Assembly: GCA_947644595.1 (NCBI GenBank)
Contig: CANSAE010000002.1
Span: forward strand, 372,001-436,000
Length of the DNA stretch: 64,000 nucleotides
Reading direction: 5' to 3'
Source: an uncultured Clostridia bacterium
GTDB taxonomy: Bacteria; Bacillota; Clostridia; Oscillospirales; Oscillospiraceae
Program-made: the position numbers and the translations under genes
Notes under the pieces: generated by a model
Told to the model about the DNA's origin: nothing
Databases searched by the model: none
What the model saw: only the letters and a program-made list of their open reading frames with translations
Part shown: piece by piece, positions 41,911-50,541 of the stretch
Position numbering within the stretch: position 1 is the first letter of the stretch
How the letters are laid out: every line of letters begins with the position of its first letter

Positions 41911-41935
41911 GAATTTACACTTTCATTTTTGGAAA

Positions 41936-41953
41936 TCGACATATATTTGTCGA
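41936..41953. promoter_or_regulatory. Palindrome upstream of the SDR promoter
   Basis: TCGACA-N6-TGTCGA, perfect 6+6 inverted repeat centred about 37 bases upstream of the -35 box. Position and symmetry fit an activator or regulator site. Nothing else explains it. Confidence 0.45.
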
Positions 41954-41998
41954 ATATGCCAATAAGCGACCAGGGGAATATACGAATTCGGCAATCGG

Positions 41999-42304
41999 TC
42001 AACAAAGCTTCGTCAAACACGCTTCTAACTGGACATCCGTGGCTGGGACATTCCAGAACCGCAGCACCCCGTTGACCTCCAGGGCGGGGAGGTTGCGGAT
42101 ATTGGGGTCGGTGTGCATCATTTTGCACCCGGGGCAGTAGGCAAACAGGCACGCTTCCTCCAAATCCAGAGCTTTCCATGCGGTTTCGTCGGTCACTTTC
42201 TCCAGGGAGTAAGTCAGCTTGAGTTTTTTCGCGGCGGCTTCGATTCGCTCCAGATAGTAGTCATTCCGGGCGCAGATGGAGCAATACAGCTTAATCGTAA
42301 CCAT
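41999..42304 (-). CDS. Thioredoxin-fold protein with CSIC motif
   Basis: Protein of 101 residues. LYCSICARNDYYLERI puts a C-x2-C pair after the first strand, and NLPALEVNG supplies the cis-proline region, the two landmarks of the thioredoxin fold. A second pair, YCPGCKMMH, lies in the middle. It may be a glutaredoxin-like reductase or a redox or metal-binding protein. CAGGAGGT precedes the ATG. It follows pnp on the minus strand across a terminator. Confidence 0.7.
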   Translation of the reverse strand: MVTIKLYCSICARNDYYLERIEAAAKKLKLTYSLEKVTDETAWKALDLEEACLFAYCPGCKMMHTDPNIRNLPALEVNGVLRFWNVPATDVQLEACLTKLC

Positions 42305-42317
42305 GGGGGACCTCCTG

Positions 42318-42350
42318 AAAAATCGTCCCCCGATGGTACATCGGGGGACG
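42318..42350 (-). terminator. Terminator downstream of pnp
   Basis: Perfect 11-bp stem CGTCCCCCGAT/ATCGGGGGACG with a 5-base loop; the minus-strand product ends ATTTTTC. Confidence 0.85.
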
Positions 42351-42357
42351 GAGAATA

Positions 42358-44496
42358 TTACTTTCTGTCAACGGGCAGGCCGGCGGCTTCCCGCTCTTTG
42401 ATGGCATCCTTACGGCTGAGGTTCACGCGGCCCCGCTCGTCGATCTCACTGACCTTGACCCAGGTCCAGTCGCCGATGTTCAGCACGTCTTCCACCTTTT
42501 CGGTGCGCTTGAACTCCAGGTCCTTGATGTGGCACATGCCGTCCTTGCCGGGCACCAGCTCAATGAATGCGCCGATGGGAATGATGCGGACCACCTGGCC
42601 GTAGTACAGCTGACCGACCTCCGGCTCGAACACGATGTTCTCAATGGTCTGGCGGGCGGCGCGGCAGGCTTCGATGTCCTCGGAGGCGATATAAATCATG
42701 CCGTCGTCGTTGATGTCGATCTTGCAGCCGGTATCGGCGGTGATCTTCTGGATGACTTTGCCGCCGGAGCCGATGACCTCGCGGATCTTGTCGGGCTTGA
42801 TCTGCATCTGGATCATCTTAGGCGCGGTCTTGGCCAGCTCCTTGCGGGGTTCAGGCAGGGCCTTGAGCATGACTTCGTCCAGGATTTGGAAGCGGGCTTC
42901 CCGGGTGATCTCAAAGGCCTTTTTCACGATTTCGTGCTTCAAGCCGTCGTTTTTCAGGTCCATCTGGATGGCGGTGATGCCTTCCTTGGTACCGGCAACC
43001 TTAAAGTCCATCTCGCCGTGGAAGTCTTCCACGCCCTGAATGTCGATGAAGGTGGTGAAGTCGTCGCCGTCCTGAATCAGGCCGCAGGAGATGCCGGCTA
43101 CGGGGGCTTTCAAGGGCACACCGGCGTCCATCAGGGCCAGAGTGGTGCCGCAGATGGAGCCCTGAGAGGTGGAACCGTTGGAGCTCAGTATCTCGGAGAC
43201 TACGCGGATGGAATAGGGGAACTCCTCCACGGGAGGAATGACGGCTTCCAGCGCCTTTTCCACCAGAGCGCCGTGGCCGTATTCCCGGCGGCCGGTGGAG
43301 CGCTGGGGCTTTGCCTCGCCGGTGGAGTAGCCGGGCATGTTGTAGTGGTGCATGAAACGCTTTTCTTCCTCTTCCCAAATGGTGTCCAGCTTCTGGCACA
43401 TGGAAAGAGTGTTCAACGTGGCAATGGAGAGCACCTGGGTCTGGCCGCGGGTGAACAGCGCGGAGCCGTGGACCACAGGGATGACGCCCACCTCGCTGCC
43501 CAGGGCGCGGATCTCATTCATGGCGCGGCCGTCCACGCGCTTGCCTTTCAGCAGCCAGTTCTTGACGACCTTCTTTTGCATCTTGTACAAAATCTCGTCC
43601 ATGAACTGCATCATGTCCGGGTGGGTCTCCTCGTACTTGGCCTGCATGGCGGTGATCCACTCGTTCACGCGGGCCTCGCGCACGTTCTTGTCGTCGGTGT
43701 CCATGCAGAATTCCATGCCGGACATCTCGTTTTCGCACAGCAGGCTGAACAGCTCCTCGTCAAAGGACGCGTGCTCGTAGGTGAACTTCTCCTTGCCGAT
43801 GGTGCGCACCATCTCGTCGATGAGGTCCAGCACGGGCTGCAGGTGCTCATGGGCCTGTACGATTCCCTCGTACATCACCTCGTCGGGCACTTCCTTCGCC
43901 TCGGATTCGATCATGACGATCTTTTTGTGGGTGGCGGCGATGGTGGTGGTCATGCGGTTGGCCTCTTTTTCGTCATGAGTGGGGTTGAACAGGAACTTTT
44001 CCCCGTCCCAACCCAGCACGATGCCGGCGATGGGGCCGTTGAAGGGCACGTCGGAAATGCTCACGGCGGCAGAAGCGCCGATCATGGCAGCGATCTCCGG
44101 GGAGCAGTCCCGGTCGATGCTCAGCACCTCGCAGGCGATGACCACGTCATTGCGCAGGTCGCTGGGGAACAGGGGACGCATGGGGCGGTCAATCAGGCGG
44201 GAGGCCAGCACGGCGTTCAGGCTGGGCTTGCCTTCCCGGCGCATGAAGCTGCCGGGGATGCGGCCCACGGCGTAGAGCTTTTCATTGAAGTCCACGGCGA
44301 GGGGGAAGTAGTCGATGCCGTCCTTGGGGCGGGCGGAGGCGGTGCAGGTGACCAGCACGGTGGTCTCGCCGTACTTCACCAGTACGGATGCGTTGCACAA
44401 CTCTGCCATTTTGCCCACTTCCATGGACAGGGGGCGGCCTTCGTACATGATCTCGAACTTTTTGTAGTTGGGGAATTCTTTGTGTTGAATGATCAT
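42358..44496 (-). CDS. pnp: Polyribonucleotide nucleotidyltransferase (PNPase)
   Basis: 3'-to-5' phosphorolytic exoribonuclease of the RNA degradation machinery, 712 residues. Two RNase PH domains flank an alpha-helical linker (first about 10-230, second about 315-545, with GSALFTRGQTQ and STSQGSICGTTLALMDAG). A KH domain with GSGGKVI (about 570-620) and an S1 domain (about 625-695, beginning GQLYYGQVVRI) complete it. The ATG at 44496 has AAAAGGAG 8 bases upstream. It lies downstream of rpsO, the conserved bacterial order. Confidence 0.96.
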   Translation of the reverse strand: MIIQHKEFPNYKKFEIMYEGRPLSMEVGKMAELCNASVLVKYGETTVLVTCTASARPKDGIDYFPLAVDFNEKLYAVGRIPGSFMRREGKPSLNAVLASRLIDRPMRPLFPSDLRNDVVIACEVLSIDRDCSPEIAAMIGASAAVSISDVPFNGPIAGIVLGWDGEKFLFNPTHDEKEANRMTTTIAATHKKIVMIESEAKEVPDEVMYEGIVQAHEHLQPVLDLIDEMVRTIGKEKFTYEHASFDEELFSLLCENEMSGMEFCMDTDDKNVREARVNEWITAMQAKYEETHPDMMQFMDEILYKMQKKVVKNWLLKGKRVDGRAMNEIRALGSEVGVIPVVHGSALFTRGQTQVLSIATLNTLSMCQKLDTIWEEEEKRFMHHYNMPGYSTGEAKPQRSTGRREYGHGALVEKALEAVIPPVEEFPYSIRVVSEILSSNGSTSQGSICGTTLALMDAGVPLKAPVAGISCGLIQDGDDFTTFIDIQGVEDFHGEMDFKVAGTKEGITAIQMDLKNDGLKHEIVKKAFEITREARFQILDEVMLKALPEPRKELAKTAPKMIQMQIKPDKIREVIGSGGKVIQKITADTGCKIDINDDGMIYIASEDIEACRAARQTIENIVFEPEVGQLYYGQVVRIIPIGAFIELVPGKDGMCHIKDLEFKRTEKVEDVLNIGDWTWVKVSEIDERGRVNLSRKDAIKEREAAGLPVDRK

Positions 44497-44607
44497 TTTG
44501 TGACTCCTTTTCTTTGGTGCTTCGGAGCCGTCTGACATTTTGTACTTGAACCTGACGCCTTTTGGGCGTTACGTTCAAATACGAAAGGCCAAACAGCCCC
44601 GACGGAT

Positions 44608-44640
44608 AAAAACGAGGGGACAATATTCAATTGTCCCCTC
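44608..44640 (-). terminator. Terminator between rpsO and pnp
   Basis: Perfect 11-bp stem GAGGGGACAAT/ATTGTCCCCTC with a 5-base loop, followed on the minus strand by GTTTTTATCC. In other bacteria partial readthrough and RNase III processing here link the two genes. Confidence 0.85.
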
Positions 44641-44689
44641 AAAATACCTTCATAAACCTCAGATTCGCACAGGGTGCGAGATGTGCTGC

Positions 44690-44956
44690 TTACTTGCGGA
44701 TGCCCAGCTTGGCGATGCAGGCACGGTACCGCTCAATGTCCACCTTCATCAGGTAGTCCAGCAGCCGGCGGCGCTTACCGATCATCTTGTACAGACCCTG
44801 ACGGCTGTGATTGTCGTTGGGGTTCTTCTTCAGATGCTCGGTGAGCTGGTTAATGCGCTCGGTCCAAATGGCGATCTGGACCTCAGGAGAACCGGTGTCG
44901 TTCTCATGGGTGCGGTTGGATTCGATGACCGCTGTTTTCTGTTCCTTTGTGATCAT
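44690..44956 (-). CDS. rpsO: 30S ribosomal protein S15
   Basis: Primary 16S rRNA binding protein of 88 residues, the standard length. [14 protein letters not shown] and [16 protein letters not shown] are the conserved rRNA-contact regions, and [13 protein letters not shown] follows. The ATG at 44956 follows GAAAGGAG; an earlier in-frame ATG would overlap that ribosome binding site. It has a strong promoter and a structured leader about 105 bases long, in which S15 may bind its own mRNA. Confidence 0.96.
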   Translation of the reverse strand: MITKEQKTAVIESNRTHENDTGSPEVQIAIWTERINQLTEHLKKNPNDNHSRQGLYKMIGKRRRLLDYLMKVDIERYRACIAKLGIRK

Positions 44957-45062
44957 GGGGAACACTCCTTTCATTTTTTTTGGCCCGATGCCTCAGTACC
45001 GGGCGGAAAGGAACACCGACTCAGTCGGCTGTTTTCCCGGAACCGGGTGCATGGACGCAACA
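44957..45062 (-). promoter_or_regulatory. Structured rpsO leader, candidate S15 autoregulatory RNA
   Basis: The roughly 105-base 5' leader can form hairpins CCGACT-G-AGTCGG and GGCCCGATGCC..GTACCGGGC, plus a CCGGTTCCGG stem, ending close to the ribosome binding site. S15 controls its own translation through leader structures in several bacteria with unrelated folds. This leader is a candidate; I could not match it to a named class. Confidence 0.45.
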
Positions 45063-45068
45063 TGGGAG

Positions 45069-45097
45069 ATTTTACTATAGTTTTTCCCATTTGTCAA
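45069..45097 (-). promoter_or_regulatory. Promoter of rpsO
   Basis: Minus strand: TTGACA (45097-45092), 17-base spacer, TAAAAT (45074-45069). Confidence 0.85.
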
Positions 45098-45178
45098 TGA
45101 AATATTGGAAGCTGGTCCTGGAACTTTTTCCGATTTTCTACGTCTAATCAGTATAAAATGGTGAAGGAGAACCCCCAA

Positions 45179-46102
45179 ATGAAACGAAACTTGCTTTGCT
45201 TATGTCTTGCTTTTTGCGTTTTGCTTTCGCTGGCGGCCTGCAGCGCCAAAAAAGACAGCGCGGCTAGCGATGACAATCTCAGCTACGACATGGTTGACGT
45301 CAACAGTTCGGGGGAAGTGGGCAACGAGTATGGCGGGTATTTCTCGACCTCGGAAGCCCAGGAAGCCCTGGACCTGCCGGAAAGCAACGGAACGGACGGA
45401 CGAAAGATTATCCGCAGCGCGTCCGTGACCATGGAGACCACGGATTTCGACGGGGCCCTGACTGCGCTGGAGCAGCGGGTGACGGAATTCGGCGGTTGGA
45501 TTGCGTCCTCGGAACTCCAGAGCAGCAGCCGTTATGACAGTGCCCGGTACGCTTGGTATACCCTGCGCATTCCATCGGAAAAGCTGGAAGCCTTCCTGTT
45601 CGACGCGGAGGAGTTCGGCACCGTGCTTTCCAGCAGCAGAGGTAGCAACGAAATTACCACGGAGTATTATGACACGGAAGCCCGGTTGAAATCCCTGCAG
45701 GTGCAGGAGGAGCGGCTGCTGGCCGTTTTGGAGAAAGCGGATACCCTGGATTCCATCATCCAATTGGAAAATGCCTTGAGCGACGTGCGTTATCAAATTG
45801 AATCCCTCACGGGCGCCTTGCGTCGGTACGACGATTTGGTGGACATGGCGACGGTGGAGCTGTCCCTGCGGGAAGTGACCTCCACGTCCCCAGTGTCCGG
45901 TACGCCCAAGACCCTGGGCGAGCGCGTTTCCCAGCAGTTTTCCGGCAGCCTGCGGAGCTTGGGCAGCTTCTTTGAAGGACTGGTGGTATTCGTCATCGGC
46001 AATCTCCCGGTGATTTTAGTGTGGGCCGTCATTTTAGGCGGCGGCGGATATGCCGGTTGGCGCATATACCGCAAGCGGAAAGAGCAACCCAACAACGAAT
46101 AA
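45179..46102 (+). CDS. DUF4349-like lipoprotein
   Basis: Lipoprotein of 307 residues. A signal peptide with lipobox LSLAACS precedes an extracytoplasmic DUF4349-like domain (about 75-235) containing RKIIRSASVTMET, the family's conserved opening, and WYTLRIPSEKLEAF. A helical, probably coiled-coil region (residues about 165-210) follows, with a membrane helix near the C-terminus (about 270-292) and a positively charged tail. It would be tethered at both ends. The function of the family is unknown. The ATG at 45179 follows GAAGGAGA. Confidence 0.85.
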   Translation: MKRNLLCLCLAFCVLLSLAACSAKKDSAASDDNLSYDMVDVNSSGEVGNEYGGYFSTSEAQEALDLPESNGTDGRKIIRSASVTMETTDFDGALTALEQRVTEFGGWIASSELQSSSRYDSARYAWYTLRIPSEKLEAFLFDAEEFGTVLSSSRGSNEITTEYYDTEARLKSLQVQEERLLAVLEKADTLDSIIQLENALSDVRYQIESLTGALRRYDDLVDMATVELSLREVTSTSPVSGTPKTLGERVSQQFSGSLRSLGSFFEGLVVFVIGNLPVILVWAVILGGGGYAGWRIYRKRKEQPNNE

Positions 46103-46136
46103 AAAACAAGGAGCGTGTATACGCTCCTTGTTTTTT
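46101..46136. terminator. Bidirectional terminator
   Basis: Perfect 16-bp stem (A6-CAAGGAGCGT/ACGCTCCTTG-T6) with a GTAT loop, between convergent genes. Confidence 0.92.
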
Positions 46137-46728
46137 ATGAGGAAACGACAATATCGCTGTTTTCCCGGATATCAAACGCCTCAAAATAGCGGTTTTCCAT
46201 GGGGATCCACAGGGCCTGGAACATGTCCTTTTTCCGAGGGTCCCGTTCTGTGACCCGGCGAAGCTGTTCTTCCGGAGCCGTTTCGCAAAATACCCGCAGG
46301 TCATATGGATTGCCGAATTTCGGGTGCTGGGAATAGCTGCCCTCCACGATGATAAAGGGCTTTGCTTCCACCAGGCGGGTTCCTGTGTAGCGGTGGGCGT
46401 GCGCATCAAATACACGGTAAGCGAAAGGCGCCCCGCAGCGCAGATAGGGGAGGACCTCCTCCATAAACCGCTCGTAATATACATTTCCACCGGGTTCCCA
46501 CAGACGTTCCGGTGTGCGGAAGCCCTGAGGAAGAAAGAAATCGTCCATATGGATGACGGCGGCATCCAGCCGCTGGACCATGCGCTCGGTCAAAGTGGTT
46601 TTCCCGGAACCTGCCATACCGTCAACGGCGATGACCGCCGGTGCCCGCCCTTCCCGCTGGAACTGTATGGCCTGGGCGATGATGTATATCAGGTCATTTT
46701 CAAAATACTGTGGAGCGATCGGGCACAC
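46135..46728 (-). CDS. Uridine-kinase-like P-loop kinase
   Basis: Small nucleotide-binding kinase, about 197 residues. The Walker A motif is GMAGSGKTT (about residue 39), HMDDFFLP follows as in the uridine kinase/phosphoribulokinase family, and there is a lid region with RVTERDPRK. Substrate uncertain (uridine, pantothenate-like or other small molecule). The first in-frame start, GTG at 46728, overlaps the only good ribosome binding site (AAAGGAGG), so the true start codon is unclear and could be a non-standard codon a little downstream. Confidence 0.78.
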   Translation of the reverse strand: MCPIAPQYFENDLIYIIAQAIQFQREGRAPAVIAVDGMAGSGKTTLTERMVQRLDAAVIHMDDFFLPQGFRTPERLWEPGGNVYYERFMEEVLPYLRCGAPFAYRVFDAHAHRYTGTRLVEAKPFIIVEGSYSQHPKFGNPYDLRVFCETAPEEQLRRVTERDPRKKDMFQALWIPMENRYFEAFDIRENSDIVVSS

Positions 46729-46806
46729 CTCCTTTTGTTATGGCTGCTATTATATCAATTTTACGGCACAAAAACAAGGGGATTTCTGATATTAAAATAA
46801 CGTTTA

Positions 46807-46835
46807 TTGACGTTCCACGGCAGATATAGTACCAT
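46807..46835 (+). promoter_or_regulatory. Possible promoter of the AEC transporter gene
   Basis: TTGACG (46807-46812), 17-base spacer, TACCAT (46830-46835). Confidence 0.5.
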
Positions 46836-46864
46836 ACCATTACGATGTAAAGAAGGGATAGGGT

Positions 46865-47806
46865 ATGGCACTTACCATTGCGCTGTTTGAAAAAATCGGA
46901 TCGCTGTCAGTGCTGATCATTCTGGGCTTTATTGCCGTGCGGTTCGGCATCATGAAGTTTGAGGACAGCAAGGTGCTGTCTGCCTGGGCGCTGTATTTTC
47001 TGACCCCCTGTGCGATGTTGGATGCGTTCCAGTATGAATTCACTGCGGAAAAACTCACGGGGATGGGCATCGCCCTGCTGGGAAGCCTGATTGTTGTAGC
47101 TGTGTTCGGTGTGCTGACGCAGCTTCTGAAAAAGTCCCTTCGATTGAGTCCAGTGGATACCACCTCTCTGGAATATCCCAATGCGGGAAATTTTATGCTT
47201 CCCCTGATTGCCAGCGCCATGGGCGGCGATTGGGTGATTTATTGCAGCAGCTGCTTTATGGTGATGAACGTGTTTATGTTTTCTCACGGAAAGGCAGTGC
47301 TCAGCGGCGAGAAAGGCATCCACATTGATATGTTTCTGAAAAATGTGGTGCTGTTGGCGATCATTGCCGGCTTTATCATGTTTGTGCTGAATGTGCAGAT
47401 TCCCGGCCCTCTGGGGACCGCAGTATCCACTATGGGAGATATGATGGGACCTGCGTATATGTTCACCATCGGCATGATTATCGGCAACGCGGATTTGAAA
47501 GCCGTGTTCGGCAACAAGCGGGCATGGCTGATCTGTCTGGGCCGGCTGGTGGTGTATCCCTTGGTGGTGATGGTGGTGCTGCGGGTTTGCGGAGTGCTGA
47601 ACATTCATCCCAACGCGTCCCGGATCATGCTGATTGTAGTTCTTACCGCGGGTGCGCCGGCTGCGGTGATGGTAACGCAGTTTTCCCAGCTTTACCGCTC
47701 AGTGGAGGAAACGGAATTTGCCAGCGTGGTGAATATCCTTTCTACAGTGCTGTGCCTTGGAACCATGCCCTGTATTGCATATTTGTATCAAAAATTGATT
47801 TTTTGA
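46865..47806 (+). CDS. AEC family (auxin efflux carrier-like) transporter
   Basis: Membrane transporter of 313 residues with about ten helices in two inverted halves of five. The N-terminal half contains LSAWALYFLTPCAMLDAF, and MLPLIASAMGG and TIGMIIGNADL are typical of the AEC family, whose bacterial members move malonate, malate or other organic acids. The substrate is not predictable. An HD-domain gene starts 7-10 bases downstream and is probably co-transcribed. Confidence 0.87.
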   Translation: MALTIALFEKIGSLSVLIILGFIAVRFGIMKFEDSKVLSAWALYFLTPCAMLDAFQYEFTAEKLTGMGIALLGSLIVVAVFGVLTQLLKKSLRLSPVDTTSLEYPNAGNFMLPLIASAMGGDWVIYCSSCFMVMNVFMFSHGKAVLSGEKGIHIDMFLKNVVLLAIIAGFIMFVLNVQIPGPLGTAVSTMGDMMGPAYMFTIGMIIGNADLKAVFGNKRAWLICLGRLVVYPLVVMVVLRVCGVLNIHPNASRIMLIVVLTAGAPAAVMVTQFSQLYRSVEETEFASVVNILSTVLCLGTMPCIAYLYQKLIF

Positions 47807-47815
47807 GGTGATATG

Positions 47816-48322
47816 ATGAACGAACTCATAAAACAGCTTATGAATGCCATGATCGACTACGATTCAGGCGATCCCATGCGGATCCATCATTTTTTAAAGG
47901 TCCATGCGTTCGCGTCTGCCATAGGCCGGGAAGAGGGACTGGATCAGCGGACACAGTTCATCCTGGAAGCAGCTGCCCTGGTCCATGATATCGGCATTCA
48001 TCTGGCGGAGGAGACCTACGGGGACTGTTCCGGCAAATATCAGGAGATGGTCGGACCGGGAGAGGCGGAGGAATTGATGAACAAACTCGGTTTTTCCCGG
48101 GATGTGGTCCAAAGGGTGAGTTATTTGGTGGGGCACCATCATACTTACGATCAGGTGGATGACCTTGATTACCGTATCCTTCTGGAAGCAGATTTCCTGG
48201 TTAATTTTTATGAGGACAGTGTATCCCCGGAGGGGCAAAAACTGGCCTATGAACATATTTTCCGTACAGAAACCGGCAGGCGTTATTGCAGAAGCATATA
48301 TCCGGCGGCGGCGGTTGAATAA
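47816..48322 (+). CDS. HD-domain hydrolase
   Basis: Metal-dependent phosphohydrolase-like protein of 168 residues. Metal ligands can be seen as IHHFLKVHAFA (first His), LVHDIGIH (the HD pair) and GHHHTYDQVDD (late His and Asp). This single-domain type includes nucleotidases and (p)ppGpp- or dinucleotide-hydrolysing enzymes; substrate unknown. The second ATG (47816) is chosen; the first at 47813 is equally possible. Confidence 0.85.
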   Translation: MNELIKQLMNAMIDYDSGDPMRIHHFLKVHAFASAIGREEGLDQRTQFILEAAALVHDIGIHLAEETYGDCSGKYQEMVGPGEAEELMNKLGFSRDVVQRVSYLVGHHHTYDQVDDLDYRILLEADFLVNFYEDSVSPEGQKLAYEHIFRTETGRRYCRSIYPAAAVE

Positions 48323-48352
48323 AAAAGAGCATCCTGACGGATGCTCTTTTTT
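48321..48352. terminator. Bidirectional terminator
   Basis: Perfect 14-bp stem AAAAAAGAGCATCC/GGATGCTCTTTTTT with a TGAC loop, between the HD gene and recQ (convergent). Confidence 0.92.
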
Positions 48353-50168
48353 ATTCATTGTTGAGGGCGTCCAGAAAAATGTCTCCGTATCGGGCGGCCT
48401 TCACCTCGCCTACACCGGAAACCTGCAGGAATTCCAGCATGGTCCGGGGCTTTTTTCGGACCATATCCTGTAAGGTCGCGTTGGAAAACACGATATAGGC
48501 GGGGATATTTTCCTGCTGGGCAAGCTTGGAACGGACAGCCTTCAGCGTGCTCAACAGAGCGGTATCCCCTTCGCCGTCCGGCGCCGAAAGGCTGCCTGCC
48601 TGCGGTGGGGGCGTTTGAATTTTTCGTGAGAGAGTGACGGGGATACCCCGGTGCAGTACTTCATCTGCCTTTGCTGTGACCCGCAGCGTACGGTGTTCCG
48701 GTTCGGTAAAAAGATACCCCAATTCTGTCAGCCGGTCCAGATAATCTTGTACGGAAGCTCTGCTGTTACTGCGCAGCAAGCCGTAAGTGCTCAACGTATC
48801 CAGCCCCAGGGTATGTAATCGTTGACTCTTGCTGCCCCGAAGAACGTCGATGATGAGGCCGCTGCCTACAAAGTAACCCAACCGAGCTTTTACCCGAAGA
48901 ATACAAGAGAAGATCATTTGTGCCTGGGTGGTCATATCCAAGGCTTCATATGCGCTTTGACAATTTCCGCAATTATTACAGGTGTCCGGGTGAGACTGAC
49001 CGAAATAGTCCAGCAGATAGCTCCGCAGGCATCCGGTGGTTTTGCAATAACCGATCATTCGGTCCAGTCGGTGAAGGTCCCGGGCCCGAACGGCTGCCCT
49101 GGCTGCGCCGGAGAGACCGGCAGTGTCTCCGTTGCGGTCGATGAGATGTCTGGCGGTGACTACATCGCCGCCGGAATACAGCAGGATACAGTCTGCCGGC
49201 ATTCCGTCCCGTCCGGCGCGACCTGCTTCCTGATAATAAGCCTCCAGACTTTTGGGCATGTTGTAGTGGATGACAAAGCTCACATTGGACTTATCAATGC
49301 CCATGCCGAAAGCATTTGTAGCAACCATTACGGACTTTCGGTCGAATTGAAACTCGTCCTGATTGGCCCGCCGTTCTTCATCTGAGAGACCGGCATGGTA
49401 CCGAGTGGCGGGGATTCCTGCATGGTTGAGCATATCACAGAGCTGCTCCACTTTACTCCGGGTCGCGCAATATACGATCCCGCAGCGGTCCGAACGCTCC
49501 CGAACGAGGTTCAAAAGAGCGGCAGACTTATCTTTGTGGCTTTGGACTGAAAAATGAAGGTTGGGCCGGTCAAAACCGGTAACCAGAATATTTGGCTTTT
49601 CCAAACGCAGACAGCGGATGATATCCTCCCGCACCTCTTCGGTGGCAGTGGCGGTAAATGCGGCTACTACGGGCCGCTTTGGGAGAGCAGCCACAAAATC
49701 CGCGATCTTCAGATAGCTCGGCCGGAAATCCTGCCCCCATTGAGAGACGCAGTGGGCTTCATCCACCGCGACCAGGGAAACTTCCTGGGTCTGCATCAGC
49801 GCCAGGAATGCGTCATTGTCCAACCGTTCGGGAGCGATATACAGCAGCTTATATTCCCCTGCGCGCACACCGTCCCGGACCCATTGGAATTCCTGCAGAT
49901 CCATAGAGCTGTTCCAATAAGCGGCTGAGATGCCTGCGTCATGAAGTGCGGATACCTGGTCTTTCATCAGGGAAATGAGGGGAGATATCACCAGCGTCAG
50001 TCCCGGCAGCAGTAATGCGGGTATTTGGTAGCACACAGACTTTCCGCCGCCGGTGGGCATGATCCCGAAACTGTCCTGCCTGGCCAAAATACTGTCGATG
50101 AGTTGTTCCTGTCCCTCGCGGAACAGGGTGTGACCGAAATATTGATGATTGACCGTGTATTTATCCAT
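48351..50168 (-). CDS. recQ: ATP-dependent DNA helicase RecQ
   Basis: 3'-to-5' DNA helicase for recombination and repair, 605 residues. Helicase core: Walker A MPTGGGKSVCYQ, DEAH box in VDEAHCVSQWGQDFRP, and motif VI QEAGRAGRDG. The RecQ-C zinc site is CLRSYLLDYFGQ...CNNCGNC (about residues 360-390). A winged helix follows and an HRDC domain closes the protein (about 525-600). The ATG at 50168 fits the family start; upstream in-frame sequence is not RecQ-like. It is the last clearly chromosomal gene before the accessory element. Confidence 0.94.
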   Translation of the reverse strand: MDKYTVNHQYFGHTLFREGQEQLIDSILARQDSFGIMPTGGGKSVCYQIPALLLPGLTLVISPLISLMKDQVSALHDAGISAAYWNSSMDLQEFQWVRDGVRAGEYKLLYIAPERLDNDAFLALMQTQEVSLVAVDEAHCVSQWGQDFRPSYLKIADFVAALPKRPVVAAFTATATEEVREDIIRCLRLEKPNILVTGFDRPNLHFSVQSHKDKSAALLNLVRERSDRCGIVYCATRSKVEQLCDMLNHAGIPATRYHAGLSDEERRANQDEFQFDRKSVMVATNAFGMGIDKSNVSFVIHYNMPKSLEAYYQEAGRAGRDGMPADCILLYSGGDVVTARHLIDRNGDTAGLSGAARAAVRARDLHRLDRMIGYCKTTGCLRSYLLDYFGQSHPDTCNNCGNCQSAYEALDMTTQAQMIFSCILRVKARLGYFVGSGLIIDVLRGSKSQRLHTLGLDTLSTYGLLRSNSRASVQDYLDRLTELGYLFTEPEHRTLRVTAKADEVLHRGIPVTLSRKIQTPPPQAGSLSAPDGEGDTALLSTLKAVRSKLAQQENIPAYIVFSNATLQDMVRKKPRTMLEFLQVSGVGEVKAARYGDIFLDALNNE

Positions 50169-50294
50169 CTTGTGCTTCCCATATGAGGTAGTTTCAAAGC
50201 CAGTGTAGCACAATTTGGATAAAAGCACAAGAAAGGGCCGCTGTGATATTTCACAGATAAGCCCTATCTGCCGGAATTTTGGCAAGACAAATGA

Positions 50295-50320
50295 CCCCGC
50301 AGAGATTTCAGCGGGGCTTT
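50295..50320. terminator. Weak GC hairpin near the element boundary
   Basis: Stem CCCCGC/GCGGGG with a 10-base loop, followed by CTTTTGCC on the plus strand. Confidence 0.4.
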
Positions 50321-50336
50321 TGCCTTTGCGGAAGGA

Positions 50337-50447
50337 CTATTTGGATTGTACGATGGAGGTCATCAGAGAAAGAAAATTTGCTCTTTGTTCATCCGTAAGC
50401 TGTACCCAAATATCAAGAAGGTCCTTTTGCTCTGGTGTTAAGGGCAA
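50337..50447 (-). pseudogene. Remnant of a small regulator-like gene
   Basis: A 36-codon open frame from TTG to TAG with protein-like composition (LTPEQKDLLDIWVQLTDEQR, then NFLSLMTSIVQSK). It resembles the C-terminal helices of small XRE-type regulators found near mobile element ends. There is no ribosome binding site and stops lie just upstream, so it is probably a truncated relic rather than a working gene. Confidence 0.4.
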
Positions 50448-50455
50448 GCATTACA

Positions 50456-50500
50456 ATTAGGTTACACAAGGTCAAACGGCCTGTGTAGCCTAATTTTTTT
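50456..50500 (+). terminator. Terminator or attenuator ahead of the element's first gene
   Basis: Thirteen-base-pair stem ATTAGGTTACACA/TGTGTAGCCTAAT (one G-U pair) with a 13-base loop and a seven-T run. It sits 41 bases before the first plus-strand gene of the element, so it insulates that gene from chromosomal transcription or acts as a leader attenuator. Confidence 0.7.
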
Positions 50501-50541
50501 GCAAAGAAATAGGAGAACAACAGAACCGGGGGTGAGAAATA

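Larger units (their letters stand above)
50169..50541. other. Junction region between recQ and the accessory element
   Basis: 373 bases without a full-length gene. It holds, in order, the recQ 5' leader, a short GC hairpin (50295-50320), a 36-codon minus-strand remnant (50337-50447) and a strong plus-strand terminator (50456-50500), then the ribosome binding site of the first element gene. The left end of the element probably lies here. No integrase or obvious att repeat could be identified because the right end is outside the window. Confidence 0.5.

Noticed and set aside
42529..44535. 668-codon open frame on the plus strand opposite pnp
   Set aside because: His/Gly-rich antisense translation of a highly biased gene; pnp is certain.
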